From contig OY282606.1 in the NCBI GenBank assembly GCA_958298945.1, positions 52,465,920 to 52,529,919 on the forward strand: 64,000 bases of DNA, given 5' to 3'. A model generated the notes under the pieces. That model was not told the DNA's origin, ran no database searches, and worked only from the letters and a program-made list of their open reading frames with translations. The position numbers and the translations under genes were made by a program. Every line of letters starts with the position of its first letter. The first letter of the stretch is position 1. Shown piece by piece: positions 23,561 to 34,680 of this stretch. Source of the DNA: Atherix ibis (taxonomy: Eukaryota > Arthropoda > Insecta > Diptera > Athericidae).

Positions 23561-24764
23561 CGAAGATCGTTCAATAAGTCCTTAGAAAAAGATGGAAAAA
23601 AACTGTTTTTTTTTTAAAAAATTTTATTTTTCAACATAATCTCCTTTTAGCTCTATACACTTTTCCAACCGTTTTTCCAAAATTGTTATCCCGTCCAAAA
23701 AATAGGATTTCGGAAGTTCTGCAAAATGCTCATCCGTGTGAGCAATGACGTCCTCGTTGGAAGTGAACCGTCGTCCGCCAAGGCATTTCTTCAGATTGGG
23801 GAAAATAAAATAGTCACTCGGGGCCAAATATGGTGAATAAGCGGGATACTGCAACAATTCCATTCTCATGGAAACAGCGCAGGTGTGCACACGCGCATTT
23901 TCCTGATGCAAGAGGTTTTTTTCTTCTTCAGATGGGGGCGTTTCTCTTTGATTTCCTCGCTCAACCATTGCAATAACGCCGCCTAATACGCTCCTGTTAT
24001 TTTTTTTCCTTTTTCCAAGTAGTCGATAAAAATTATGCCCTGCGAATCCCAAAAGACCGTGGCCATCACCTTGCCGGCCGATGGCACAGTTTTTGCCTTC
24101 TTCGGAGCCCGTTCACCCTTGAAAATCCACTGTGATGACTGTCTCTTCGTTTCTGGAGTGTATTAGTGTATCCAGGGGTCGTCCACAGTGACATATCGAT
24201 GAAGGAATTCGGCAGGATTGCGATGAAAGAGTGCCCACATAGCCTCAGAGTCCACTACACGATTGCGCTTATTCTCCTCTGAGAGCAAACGCGGCACCCA
24301 TCTTGCCGAAATTTTTTTCACAGACAATTTTTCATGCAAAATTGAAGCGACTGTACCTTGTGATATGCCCATGGCCTCAACTAATTCGCGCACTTTAATT
24401 CGCCGATCGTTCAAAATCAGATCGTGGATTTTGTCGATGATTTCAGGAGTATACACCTCAACTGGGAGTCCTGAACGATGTTCATCTTTTGTGGATGAAC
24501 GGCCACATTAAAATTCATTCACCCAATTATAAACTGTCGCAAACACAGGTGCAGATGTGCCATGAACTGTTTGATGACAGCCCTAAGCTCGCTTATTTCC
24601 ATTGTTATGCATAAATAAATGTCGTTAACTTTAATCGACGATAGAAATTGACCTACGCTATGGATCGAGCTGAAATTTTGACAGCTTTCCTGTCAATAAT
24701 GCTATTTACAAAAAAAAATCTTCACAGACACTACGAGCGCAATTTCTCGGATTTTCTAAGGACT
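23561..24764 (-). mobile_element. Mariner family C copy 1 (irritans-like), right end broken
   Basis: The left end reads CGAAGATCGTTCAATAAGTC after a TA. The right end matches the interior of the 5' end of the copy at 61856 (CTACGAGCGCAATTTCTCGG) but stops after CTAAGGACT, where an R1-type fragment begins. About 18 bp of terminal repeat are missing. The transposase lies on the minus strand. Confidence 0.9.
23624..24602 (-). pseudogene. Irritans-type mariner transposase, pseudogene
   Basis: The N-terminal part reads TPEIIDKIHDLILNDRRIKV, RELVEAMGISQGTVASILHE and WVPRLLSEENKRNRVVDSE, the paired helix-turn-helix and linker of irritans-group mariners (Himar1-like layout, from memory). Asp1 is kept in YVTVDDPW. 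Asp2 is Glu in LLHQENARVHTC, and Asp3 is kept in APSDYF. The C terminus GDYVEK is intact. A stop follows near DDPWIH, and a frame change separates the two long ORFs (24163-24456 and 23624-24052). The Asp2-to-Glu change alone should abolish normal activity. Confidence 0.88.
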
Positions 24765-24767
24765 CAG

Positions 24768-25435
24768 TTCTTTTATAAATTGAAATTTGCTAATATAGTA
24801 TTCCACAGATCTTTTGAATGGTCGGCCAGAGCGGAGTATGTGACAAGCATTAGACTTGCCAAGGAAACGCACTGGCAACGGTATAAGAGTGAATGTGGAA
24901 ATTTGGATGTATGGGGTCCGGTGTATCGATTGTGCATACGCAAAGGTGCTCGAAACGATATTTCGATTATCAGAGTGAATGAAGGATATAAGAGTAATTG
25001 GGAGGATAGTGAGGACGCATTAATGGATGAATTCTTTTCTGGGATTGAAATGTAAGATAAAGTGTATGTTGGCCGGAGGAACCACCTGCCCTTTGATTGG
25101 GATGAGATTGAATGTTCTGTATGGAGCACGAAAGTGAGAAGTTCCCCAGGATTAGCTGGTGTGTCTGGTCAAATGATGAGGAGTCGGACTATTCCGGCAC
25201 ATGTAAGTAGCCTATACGGTGAATGCCTGGAGAGTGGTGTATTTCCGAATGAATGGAAAGTAGGAGACGTGGTTATCCTTCCCAAGTCTTCGGACGGGAT
25301 ATGATATTTGGCAAGGTCCTTGACTTCAATGTATTGGGCTCTCAGTATGGATTTACAATGGGAAACTTTCAAAAGGTACTCGCCTGGAGGACATTCTACC
25401 TGTCAGACGAGTTATGTGGGATTTTACCTCACTAA
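24768..25435 (+). pseudogene. R1-clade non-LTR retrotransposon, 5' part of reverse transcriptase
   Basis: Plus-strand reading gives EYVTSIRLAKETHWQRYKSE and LDVWGPVYRLCIRKGA (the region before the RT). Next come VRSSPGLAGVSGQMMRSR, the R1-type KxxPGxDG block, then LYGECLESGVFPNEWKVGDV and VILPKSSDG. Last is a degenerate SQYGFTMGNFQKV, the NQYGF fingers block. Stops and shifts break it. The palm with YADD is not present. It is the same orientation and style as the fragment at 25920-27100 and is probably the same insertion, now interrupted. Confidence 0.82.
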
Positions 25436-25439
25436 AACC

Positions 25440-25915
25440 TAATCTGCACCTCTAATCTTGCTCCCGTAACGATAGTTCCCCGGCGGCACTATTTGTAAAT
25501 ACTACTTCGCCGGGGCATTCTTATTTGTTGTTACTGCTGACCTGGCGCCATGACGTCTCGCGGCCTATTGCTCGTACGTGGTGCGAAGATCCTTGATAAT
25601 AGATTCCGCGTACTCTGCAACTCTGTTCCAAGCCGATTGGCTCTTCAACATGCACTCCACTATGTCCTCTGGGCTGATGGAATGGTCCAGATTTCTCTCC
25701 AGTTCTGCCCATGTCTCCTCGTAGAAGGCGCATTGGAAGAACACGTGTTCTGCATCCTCGACCTTATCGTGGCAACGATGACAGTTTGGGGAGTCAGTTC
25801 TCTTTGGATCTGTGCAAGTATGCCCGAAAGCATCCATGCCCTGTCAAGAGTTGGGTGAGTATATAATACCCGATTTCCCCTTGCTGAAGGGTTTTTTGCC
25901 AATATTCGGTTGGGG
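25440..25915 (-). pseudogene. R1-clade non-LTR retrotransposon 3' end, inverted nested fragment
   Basis: On the minus strand, ILTQLLTGHGCFRAYLHR is the C-terminal hallmark of R1-type elements. After a frame change, NCHRCHDKVEDAEHVFFQC is the Cys-Cys-His-Cys motif. The ORF continues to a stop near 25562, followed by about 120 bp of 3' untranslated sequence to about 25440. It separates two plus-strand R1 pieces, so it looks like a 5'-truncated insertion of a second R1-type element in reverse orientation. Confidence 0.82.
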
Positions 25916-25919
25916 TGGT

Positions 25920-27100
25920 TGGGGTCCGATACGCGCGGGAAGTACGATACCTTGGAGTAGAGGTTGGAGAGAGGCTGAACTTTGGGCCTCAGTTGCAAAA
26001 TCGAAGGATTTGGTTGGAATGCTGGTCCGAAGTTTTCGTAAAGAATGGAGACATCGATCCAGAGCGGTGAAAGTCCTGTACGAGGGCGTGTTTGTTTCGT
26101 GTGCAATGTATGCGTCATGTGTATAAGCTGACATTATGAGCTACCAGTATGCAAGGGTAGGCATAAATTCTGTTCAGGGTCTGGCTTTGTATACACGTTT
26201 GAATGTATGTAGAACCGTGTCAACCTATGCGATGCAGGTTCTCATGGGAGAAATTCCATGGGATCTGGAGGTGCTGCGTGGAAGCATTCACTATCGTCTA
26301 TGGTGGAGCATCCCGTTTGCTGGTTGTTCGGTTATGAATGAAGTGGTCCTGAACAGAATGTGTGAAATTTGGCAACGTCGATGGGATGAAAGTGTGAATG
26401 GCAGATGGATGCACATGTTCATTTCGGACCTGCGTATGGATTTAAAGTTGGTTTATACTTTGGGTATTTACTCACGGGACATGGCAGTATGAATGGGTTC
26501 CTGTACAGGAATGTGGTTTAGCTGCGGAGGCTAGATGCCCTTGTGGGGCGGCTGAGGAGAGAACCAAGCACCTTCTTATTGAGTGTGTACCGGAATTTGC
26601 GTTACTTAGGTGCATGTGGAATTGTGGTGAGTATTGAGAGTGTGGATGTGAGTGGTGTATTAGGTATGAGAGAGAGGTATGAATGGCTGAATAGATTTAC
26701 CGTGGCACTATTTGAGAGGAGAGCGATAATGGTGCGTGAATGAGTTTGTGAATGACACGCAGGGTGACTACAACCGGGTGAAAGACCAAGGTCGATTCCG
26801 GTTGTACTTTTGGGTCTTAGCGAACCCGCGGTCTTGAGTTGGCTTAGCAGTGCCTAGGGATTTACAAGATTCCTTACCGTAGCTCAATGAGCGGAATACA
26901 AACCGAAGTACTCTTAGAACAAAAGTTGGTACTACGGGAATCGGGGTGCCCCATGGTGTAGGAACACACTGTGCCCGACAATGGTGAGACGGTTAAGCAG
27001 AGGTTTAGATAGTTCTCGCTACTAACAATTGGAGTAATCAGTCTGTAACTGGTTACGGACTATAAACTACCAGTAATGGTGGTGCGACTCGTTTAAACAC
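25920..27100 (+). pseudogene. R1-clade non-LTR retrotransposon, C-terminal half and 3' UTR
   Basis: RYLGVEVGERLNFGP is the RT thumb block. LVRSFRKEWRHRSRAVKVLY and EGVFVSCAMYASCVW follow. Then come CRTVSTYAMQVLMGEIPWDL, WQRRWDESVNGRWMHMFISD and YFLTGH-like sequence. The zinc motif CPCGAAEERTKHLLIEC is at about 26548-26600. The reading frame changes several times. After the last coding part near 26743, roughly 330 bp of mixed-composition sequence form the likely 3' UTR. R1 elements of some flies target rDNA; there is no rDNA here, so this is a dispersed relative. Confidence 0.85.
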
Positions 27101-28250
27101 AAATAAGTCACGTTAAATAATATATTATAAGATCTTCTAAAAATATTTTTTTTATCTAAGCTTCTATATACTTTTCAGACCGTTTCTTTCTCTCTATAAT
27201 TTGTAAATATTATTGTTTTTAGATTTTAAGAACAAAAAATAATTCGATGACTTAGCCTTTTACAATCCCCAATCCCCACCTTCCTTATAATAAATTTTTT
27301 TAATATTCTATAAATTTTCCATTAATTTTTACTAATTAGACTCTTTCCATTATGAAAAATTCTTAATAAAAAACAAAATATTGAAAATTTACTTTTATTT
27401 TTATTTATTTTTAATTGGCTTTTTACATTTAATTGATGGAGAAAATATGAAAAATTATAATTAATCTTGCTTTCCTTATTCTAACCATTTTTTAATTTAT
27501 TCAAATTGTTATCAAACAAAATTTTTAATGAACGCTAAAATACATAATTTTTTTGTTATTTAGTTTTTTGGTTTTTTTTCTAAATAAAGAAAATATTTTA
27601 AGAGTATTTATAAGAAAAGGAAAACTAATTTAGAATTGACATTAGAAAAAAAAGCTTCACATAAAATCTGAATTATACTTCACCAATAATAACAACAAAA
27701 AAACTACAATTTTGCTTATAAAATAAAATTAAGATAAAAATTACAGTTTATTCTTATTAAAAATGAAGGAAAACCGCATGGTTTCTGATTTGGAAAAGAG
27801 AAAAAAATTACAACAAAAAGTACACATTTTCCTTTTTACAAATTTTAACAAAAATCACTTTTATTTTTAGAAAAAAAAATGTATTAAAAACGATTATTTT
27901 GAAAAATAAGTTAGAACAAAAATGTTTACTTAAACAGAGAACAAAACAATTGTTCCTTTAAAAAAAAAAAATAAGAAAATAACAAAAAGAAAAGTTAACA
28001 AAAACTGAATAAAAAGAGGTGGTAACAAGTGAAATTTTTTTTTTTTTTTCTTATCATAAAAAGCGAGCATGTATCATAAATTAAATGTGCAATTAATGTC
28101 ACGTTAAAAATTGTTTTGTTTGTTTAATAATTAATAACTTTTAGCCAAATGAGAACAGAACATTTTTACGTGTAATTTGAAAAAGGGAAACGGCAACAAT
28201 ATCAACAGCAAAAAAAAAAATGATGAATACTAAAAGGGAAAAGAGAGAAG
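27101..28250. other. AT-rich non-coding DNA
   Basis: A/T tracts throughout. No gene or transposon is recognised. Confidence 0.55.
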
Positions 28251-28720
28251 AAATTGAATTTTCCGCTTTACCATGTCTGGTGTTGTCCGTTTCTATTCGT
28301 GGGGAGGCGGATACTAATTATTGCGCTCACACTCTTCAGTTTCATGCGATTTTTTGATCTCATCTCTTCCTCTGCGACTCATTAATAACGGTATGAGAAC
28401 AACTTTTCCTACCTAATTTGATATTCATTAATGGCTGAGTGGCAAACACTGCCATGCCATCCACGAAAATCAATGTTTTCTTGTACATTTTTCTCACTCT
28501 CTCTTATTACCATAAAAGTGATTATTATTTAAAGAAAAGAATATAAAGTAACCTTTAAGAGAAGAGAGTAATAATAATCGTTACACCTCCAAAAACACAT
28601 TAACTGCTCATATTCGATGCTGTTTATTTCGAGAAAACCCGTGCCTATTCGTGTCGTGCACATAAAATGATTGATTTAATCGGAACACGAATTCGTGTAC
28701 TGTACAGTTTCCACTTGTTC
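28251..28720. other. Less AT-rich non-coding block
   Basis: Composition changes abruptly from the flanking A/T tracts. It includes CACTCTCTCTTATTACC near 28494 and AGAGAAGAGAGTAATAATAA near 28558, which partly pair with each other and contain GAGA-type motifs, and two ATTAATG sites. It is a possible cis-regulatory element downstream of Abd-B. Confidence 0.3.
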
Positions 28721-30980
28721 CGTTTTTCATTTTTGTTTTCATTAATTTTTTTTCTCTTTCTATATTATTAAAATCAACACAATTTATAGAAATATTGTAC
28801 CAAAATTCATTTAATATCTTAAATGGTAAAAAAAAATGGGTTTTTTTTATTTTTTGAAATTGTGTAAATTGTTTTCTGTTTTATTTTATTTCATTCCATT
28901 TTCAACAAAAAGCATAAAATACTTTTTACATCATTTTGTTTTCTCTTGCAGTTCTTTTTAAGAGTAAATTTGAAAAAAAATTACAGAAAAATACTGAGAT
29001 GGGGTCTTATGATTAGAAAACATTTTATTCTTCTTTCTGGTTTTTTTTTAACTTGCCTACCTTTTATGGGAGTGATAATTATGAAAATTTATTAATTTCC
29101 AAATAACTTCTGTTTTCTAGTTTTTTTTTTTTTTTCAACAAAAAACACCTACTGGCACCCCAATTAACTTTTATATTATTTGTTTAAAAATTTTCTTTAT
29201 TAGTTTACAATATCGTTAAGACGAAATGCGATAAGAGCAATTTAAGATTTCTGGGAAAAACATTTGTTTTTGTGTGGTTTTATTTTACCTTTTCTCTTAA
29301 TAAAAACTCCCGATAACATTTGTAATTCGAAATTGACATAAAACCATTTTCTGAGTAATAATTTTCTTATGTTCATGTGAGAGATTAGCTGATATTATTT
29401 TAATGCTATTTGTTTTAGTATTTTTTTGTCCAAGCTTTAATAGGGGGGACATTTTGTATTGGTAAAAACTTTGTTTTTCTGTCATCTTATATAGTAGCTT
29501 TACTATTTTTTCGATAGATGGCATTAGTATTAAAACAAAAACTTTGTTTAATTTATCTTGGGTAAATTTTGTATATTTTTTAAATTTTGTTTTTCAAATA
29601 TAAAAAAAAAAAACAAATTAAATATAAAAAAATTCGCGATGTTATTGGGTTTTTTCAAGCTTTCCTTTTTTATCAACAGATGGCGCTAGTATCAAAAGCA
29701 ATAAAAAATGAATGACAGAAAGTGAAAAATTGAAGGTTCTTATAAAAATCAAATTAAGATATTTTGTTTTTTTATTTTGTATTAAGCAGAAAATGTGGAA
29801 AACTCATAAAATTAGTTTTAATTTTTCATTTAAAAATAATTTAAAAAGTTCACTTAAAAATGCAAATTTACTTCTTTTTTGTAAATTTTTGCAATAAAAG
29901 AAAAATAAAGGAAAATGCTGTTTTTTGTTTTTTTTTGTTTTCACCCAAAAGCTGGTTCAAATGGCTTTACAGTCATTGCCTTAAAATGGCTCTTTGCTTT
30001 TGAATCAAAGATCTTACAAACAAGTTGGCACTAGTTAGTAAGGTAATAAAATATTCAAAAAATAGAGCAGAACTGAATATTATTTATAGTTTTTCTTCTT
30101 TTCAAAAGCTTCTGATCAAAGTAATATTTTAAGAGAATTTTAAAAAAATCTTTACTTTATACACGAGCTTCTAAAAGTTTATTTTTCATCTATTTTTCAT
30201 CTCACATGAAAAAGATTTATTTTTCTTTGTAGAACAATAGTTAAATTTATCAACAGAAATCTGTAAAATTTCCAATTTCCTCAGAATCTTAATTTTCGGT
30301 TTGTTTTTTTTTACATTTTCAATAAGAATTGTTTAGGAAAATTGCTGTCAATAAATCAAATTAATATCCTTTCTCCTCGAGTAAATGGATTAGAATCTTA
30401 CTTACCTTTTAGAAATAACAAAAAATCAGACTCTACAGCTAAAAGAGTCCCGATTCAATACAGAATTAGCCATACTTACTGTTATTTATTCTGTTTCATC
30501 CCCTAAATCAATAAAAGTGGTGTAAAATAATTTTATATATTATTTTAGTAGATTAGTTGCGGATTAGGGTCCTTATTTTTTTTTACAATATTTCCTATTT
30601 TGAAGAGTAAAATTTCTTAGCATTACTTATCTGATTGTTATGGTCTTTTTTTAGCCCAAAAATATATCACAGAATGATCCTAAATAATTATTTCGAGTAA
30701 AAAAAAACCCAAAAGCGTAGTCGAATAATGGAATAACGTTCAGTTAGAAAATGTTGTGGATGCTTAATAATATATATCTAAATTGGTATTAATAACCCCT
30801 AAAAAAAAAAAAAATATATTCTAGTTTTACAAATTATGGTAATACTTAAATGGCAATTTTCTCTGCATAAATATGAAATCAACTCTTAAAAAAAAAATTA
30901 AATAACTGTTCCTTAGGTATTGGGTCTGTTAATTAGAAAAATAATTAAAAATGTATTAAAAAATATATTTTCATAAAATA
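28721..30980. other. AT-rich non-coding DNA with two CTCF-like motifs
   Basis: Homopolymer-rich, with no coding potential. It contains the paired motifs at 29516 and 29678, annotated separately. Confidence 0.5.
29516..29697 (+). promoter_or_regulatory. Paired CTCF-like motifs (candidate insulator)
   Basis: AGATGGCGCTAGTATCAAAA (29678-29697) contains AGATGGCGC, a full match to the CTCF core AGRKGGCRS. AGATGGCATTAGTATTAAAA (29516-29535) matches it at 17 of 20 positions in the same orientation, 162 bp away. In the Drosophila bithorax complex, several boundaries downstream of Abd-B carry CTCF sites. Function here is inferred. Confidence 0.4.
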
Positions 30981-30999
30981 AAAAACCGGAAATGAAATT

Positions 31000-31720
31000 T
31001 TCTAAAAAATTAACATGACATTTGAACCCTTAAAAATATTGACAAACATTTTAAACCTAATAAAAGCTAATGCTAAAATATGGTCTTACAAAATTTAAAA
31101 ATATATCGAAAATATTAGATCGACCAGCCTTAAAAATGTTATAAAAAGATTGTGATTTAGTAAATGGGAAAAATTAACAATTTAAATTCATCTAGCTTTG
31201 TAAAATTTAAAAATAATATTAATAATTTACACTTACTGTTTCTAAAGAAATATTCAAAAATTTCAGCTTCTTAAGAAAATATAAAAACTCTAGACCTACG
31301 TGCCCTAGAAAATATCTAAAAAAATTGTTTGCTCTTTAATATTTCAAAAATGACTAACTATTCTGTCGGACATCTTGGAACTAAAAGAAATTCAAAAAAA
31401 AGTAGACCTACTAGAACAACATAAAAATATTAAAAAACTTTTAAAATATTTATTTTTTGGGACCCTTTCTTATACGTAAAATTTAGGCTTTTTTCACTAC
31501 AAAAAAGTTTACAACAATTCGGACTTCCTAATTCTAAAAAATATTATAAATTTGGCCCTACTAAGAAATTATGAATATTCAATCGATTCTAAGAAAAAAA
31601 TTTAGACCTTCCAACACTAAAAAAATCTATCAAAAATTTGGTCTCACGTCAACTTAAATAAATATATATTCCTGAAAATACAAAATAAAAAAATTATCGC
31701 ATTTTAAGGACATCTTAACG
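31000..31720. repeat. Highly degenerate tandem repeat
   Basis: Phrases of the form TAAAAATATT...AAATTTGGxCCTACTAA recur many times at irregular 40-60 bp spacing, for example near 31280, 31395, 31550, 31605 and 31640. They look like an old, eroded simple array. No coding potential. Confidence 0.45.
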
Positions 31721-34260
31721 TGAACGATATGAAAAATTATTAAAAGTGGAAAAAAACTTATACCGGCAAACAATTTTATTCTTATTTAACAATTTTTATT
31801 TTTATTTTTATCTTTTTTTTTGTACTAAAAACAATGATGAGAGAAGGGAATTTTCCGAACCTTAAAACAAAACGCCAGCTAAACTTACCATTTTCAATTG
31901 TAAAAATCCTGTTTACAACTACAGACAAATTAATCGGACCATTAATTATAATACAATATAAAAATTAAAACACCACTGGGAGCATAATTTATTTTTATTC
32001 AAAAAAAAAAAATTAATCTCTCCCCAGTTTTTTTTTTTTAATTGAATTGAATTTTATTTTTGTTTTTATTTTTATTTTTATTTTTGTATTTTTTCCAATA
32101 TTTTTTTTGCATTTTTTTTTCTTCTCTTTATTTATTTGTTCACATTTTTCATAAAAGTTTTTAAATTTATTTACACGACATAAATAATCGGACAAAATTC
32201 ATTTATTTTAATTTTTATATTTTTTTTTATATAATATTTATTAGAATTAGTAATAATTGGTATTAATTATTTAATAATTTTATTTTTTTTCTTTTTTCCT
32301 TTAATTTTACTTAAAAATTATATTATATTTGCTTTACTTCCATTTGCATTTTCTTACATTTTATCATACTAACTTAAGGATTTTCTCTAATGTTTTTACT
32401 TTCATTTTTTTTAAACATATTTTCATCTGTGGTTTTTTGCATATTTTTTTTTTTTTTTGAAAGTTTATTTGTTTTTGCATCTAGTTTTTATTTCTTTTAA
32501 AATTTCAATTTTAAATCAATTTATTTTATTGTAGATAAAATAATTCGATTTTTTTTAGCAGAGAAGAACTTAAGCGATTCAGAGAGAAGAGAAAAATTAC
32601 TTTTCTTTTTGAATAGTTCAAAAGTTATCATTTTTTTCTCCTCCCCTTTTCTATCTCTCCCGTTTAATACAGTTCCATATTTTTGCGATTTTTAAGAGAA
32701 TTGCTCCCTTTTAAGGGTGATTATAATTTTTTCGTTTATTTATTTATTTATTTAAATAAATGGAGAAGATCTGCATCTTCCACTTATTTATGTTTTTTTT
32801 TTTAACTATTCATATTTCAGGAATATTACATAAATACTTGTGAACGTACACCAACTCAGTTATTAGTTGCAAAAGCACTTTTCATTAATAGTTTTCTCAT
32901 TAAAATTTCTTATCACTTTCTACCGTTCGCTCATAACACGACGCTCATTTATTGGCTGTCATTCTCTTTTGCTCATATCTAGTACTTGTCTCCTCCTCTT
33001 TCTCAGCTTTTATTTAGTTTGTTTCTTTTTATGTTCGAAAATTTTGCTTTGCGGATTCACTCACTCGTTTTAGGGAGTTTTTATTATTAATTTTTGTCTT
33101 GTTTTTAATTTATGATTTTTTTTTGTGTGTGCTGGTTTTGAAATAATCTTTTTTAATCTTTATAAATAAAAAATTAAAAAAAAAACACTCAAAACTAATC
33201 AAAGTACGTGGAATAGAGTGTTAGGAAGTTTCATTTTCTATTTTTTATTATTTAAAATTACTTTTTTCTAGTTATTCGTCTATTTTATGATATAAACCAC
33301 GGTTGAAGTCCTTTTTTGTTTTGTGTGGCGGAAAAGACTGTTTGGAAAAATTCTTAATTAGTTTTTACTTAATTTCCACAACTCCAGTATTTTTTTTTTT
33401 TTTTTGTTTCTGTTACGAATCTTTTTATCTGCTATATTTAAGTTTTTATTTTTATTGTGTTCTTTCTTAAAAAGAAAATTTAGATTGTTTTATTTTTTCT
33501 AAATAGAATAAAAATTTTGTGTTTTAAGCTATTTATACTATTTTTTATTTTTAGCTCTTATTTTTTACATTTACTTCTATTGAAATTAGTTTTTTTTTAT
33601 TACTTTTTTTTTTGGTTTTTTTTCAAATTTTTTTTTTTTTTTTTTTTTTTTACAGATTTTTATTTATTTTCATATTTATACGCATACTAATTCTAATATT
33701 TTCATTTGATTAACTTAATTTCAAAAGAAAAATTTTCCTTAATCTTATATAATTTCTAATTTTCTTTTCATATTTATTATTTATTAATTAAAATGTTTTT
33801 ATTTTATTTTCGACTTCTAATAATTTCTATTAATATTTTTGCATTTTGATCTGATTTTTTTTTCTTTAATTTTTTTTTTTGTTTTTCGTATAAAATAAAC
33901 ATAATATTTTGAAAGATCATAATTTAACATGAAATATCAATAATATTTTTAATAATAATTTTATAATTAAACTAATAATAATAATCATAATAATAATAAG
34001 AGAAATTTTTCAAAATTTTTAATTGCTTTTCATTGTTATATTTTTTTTTTGTTGAGTACTATTATTTTTATTCTATTTTCAATTAGCTTTAATTCAATAA
34101 AAAATACTGTAAGTGTTTTCACACTTTTCCGGCATTAATTTTCATTTTTTAAAATAATTTCTATAGTTTCTAGTGTTAAAACTAAAATATTGAATAGAAA
34201 AAAAAACAATTTTTTTATATTTTGGAAAAGACAAAAAAAAATTAAACTTAACATGATAAT
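31721..34260. other. AT-rich non-coding DNA
   Basis: Very long T runs, including 33625-33652. No gene seen. Confidence 0.55.
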
Positions 34261-34680
34261 TAAAAGTTTTAATAAAAAAAAATATGAGAACGCAACAATT
34301 TTACTCGATAAAATCTGCTGTCTAAGCGAAGCGCTGATCTGTTCCGAGCGTGCTTATCAGTATAGAAAAATGAAAGAGAAAAAATTCAATTCTGAGAGAA
34401 CAAAAACTTTATTTGATGGGAGGTGGTGATTTCTCTGCCTATTCTTTCTCACTGCAAATTAGCATTCTTACATCATTTCCGCAATTTGACTTTTTCCTAT
34501 TCATTATTGCACTTATTCTTGTGTGGCTTTTTCTAATTATTTGGAAAAAGGAGAGAAAAGAGTTCGTCGTTCTTAGCCGTAATTGGTCAAAAACGAATAA
34601 ATATTTAGTATGAAAATGAACCGAATAATTTTATTTTGAGAATTTTTATTTTTCTCATTGGCTATGGCCAATTATCAAAA
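34261..34680. other. Less AT-rich non-coding patch
   Basis: It contains AGCGAAGCGCTGATCTG near 34327 and two CCAAT-type motifs (AATTGGTC near 34580, GGCCAATTATC near 34667). It is open in one frame for 79 codons but reads as a Lys/Asn-rich string with no resemblance to a known protein. Confidence 0.3.

Noticed and set aside
25812..26134. Independent 96-152 codon ORFs on both strands
   Set aside because: They are frame shadows of the oppositely oriented R1-type fragments that meet here.
24768..27100. rDNA-linked R1 insertion
   Set aside because: No 28S-like sequence flanks the R1-type pieces.
33625..33652. Long T run as a terminator or poly(A) remnant of a retrotransposed gene
   Set aside because: No gene-like sequence lies next to it, and similar runs occur throughout the AT-rich DNA.
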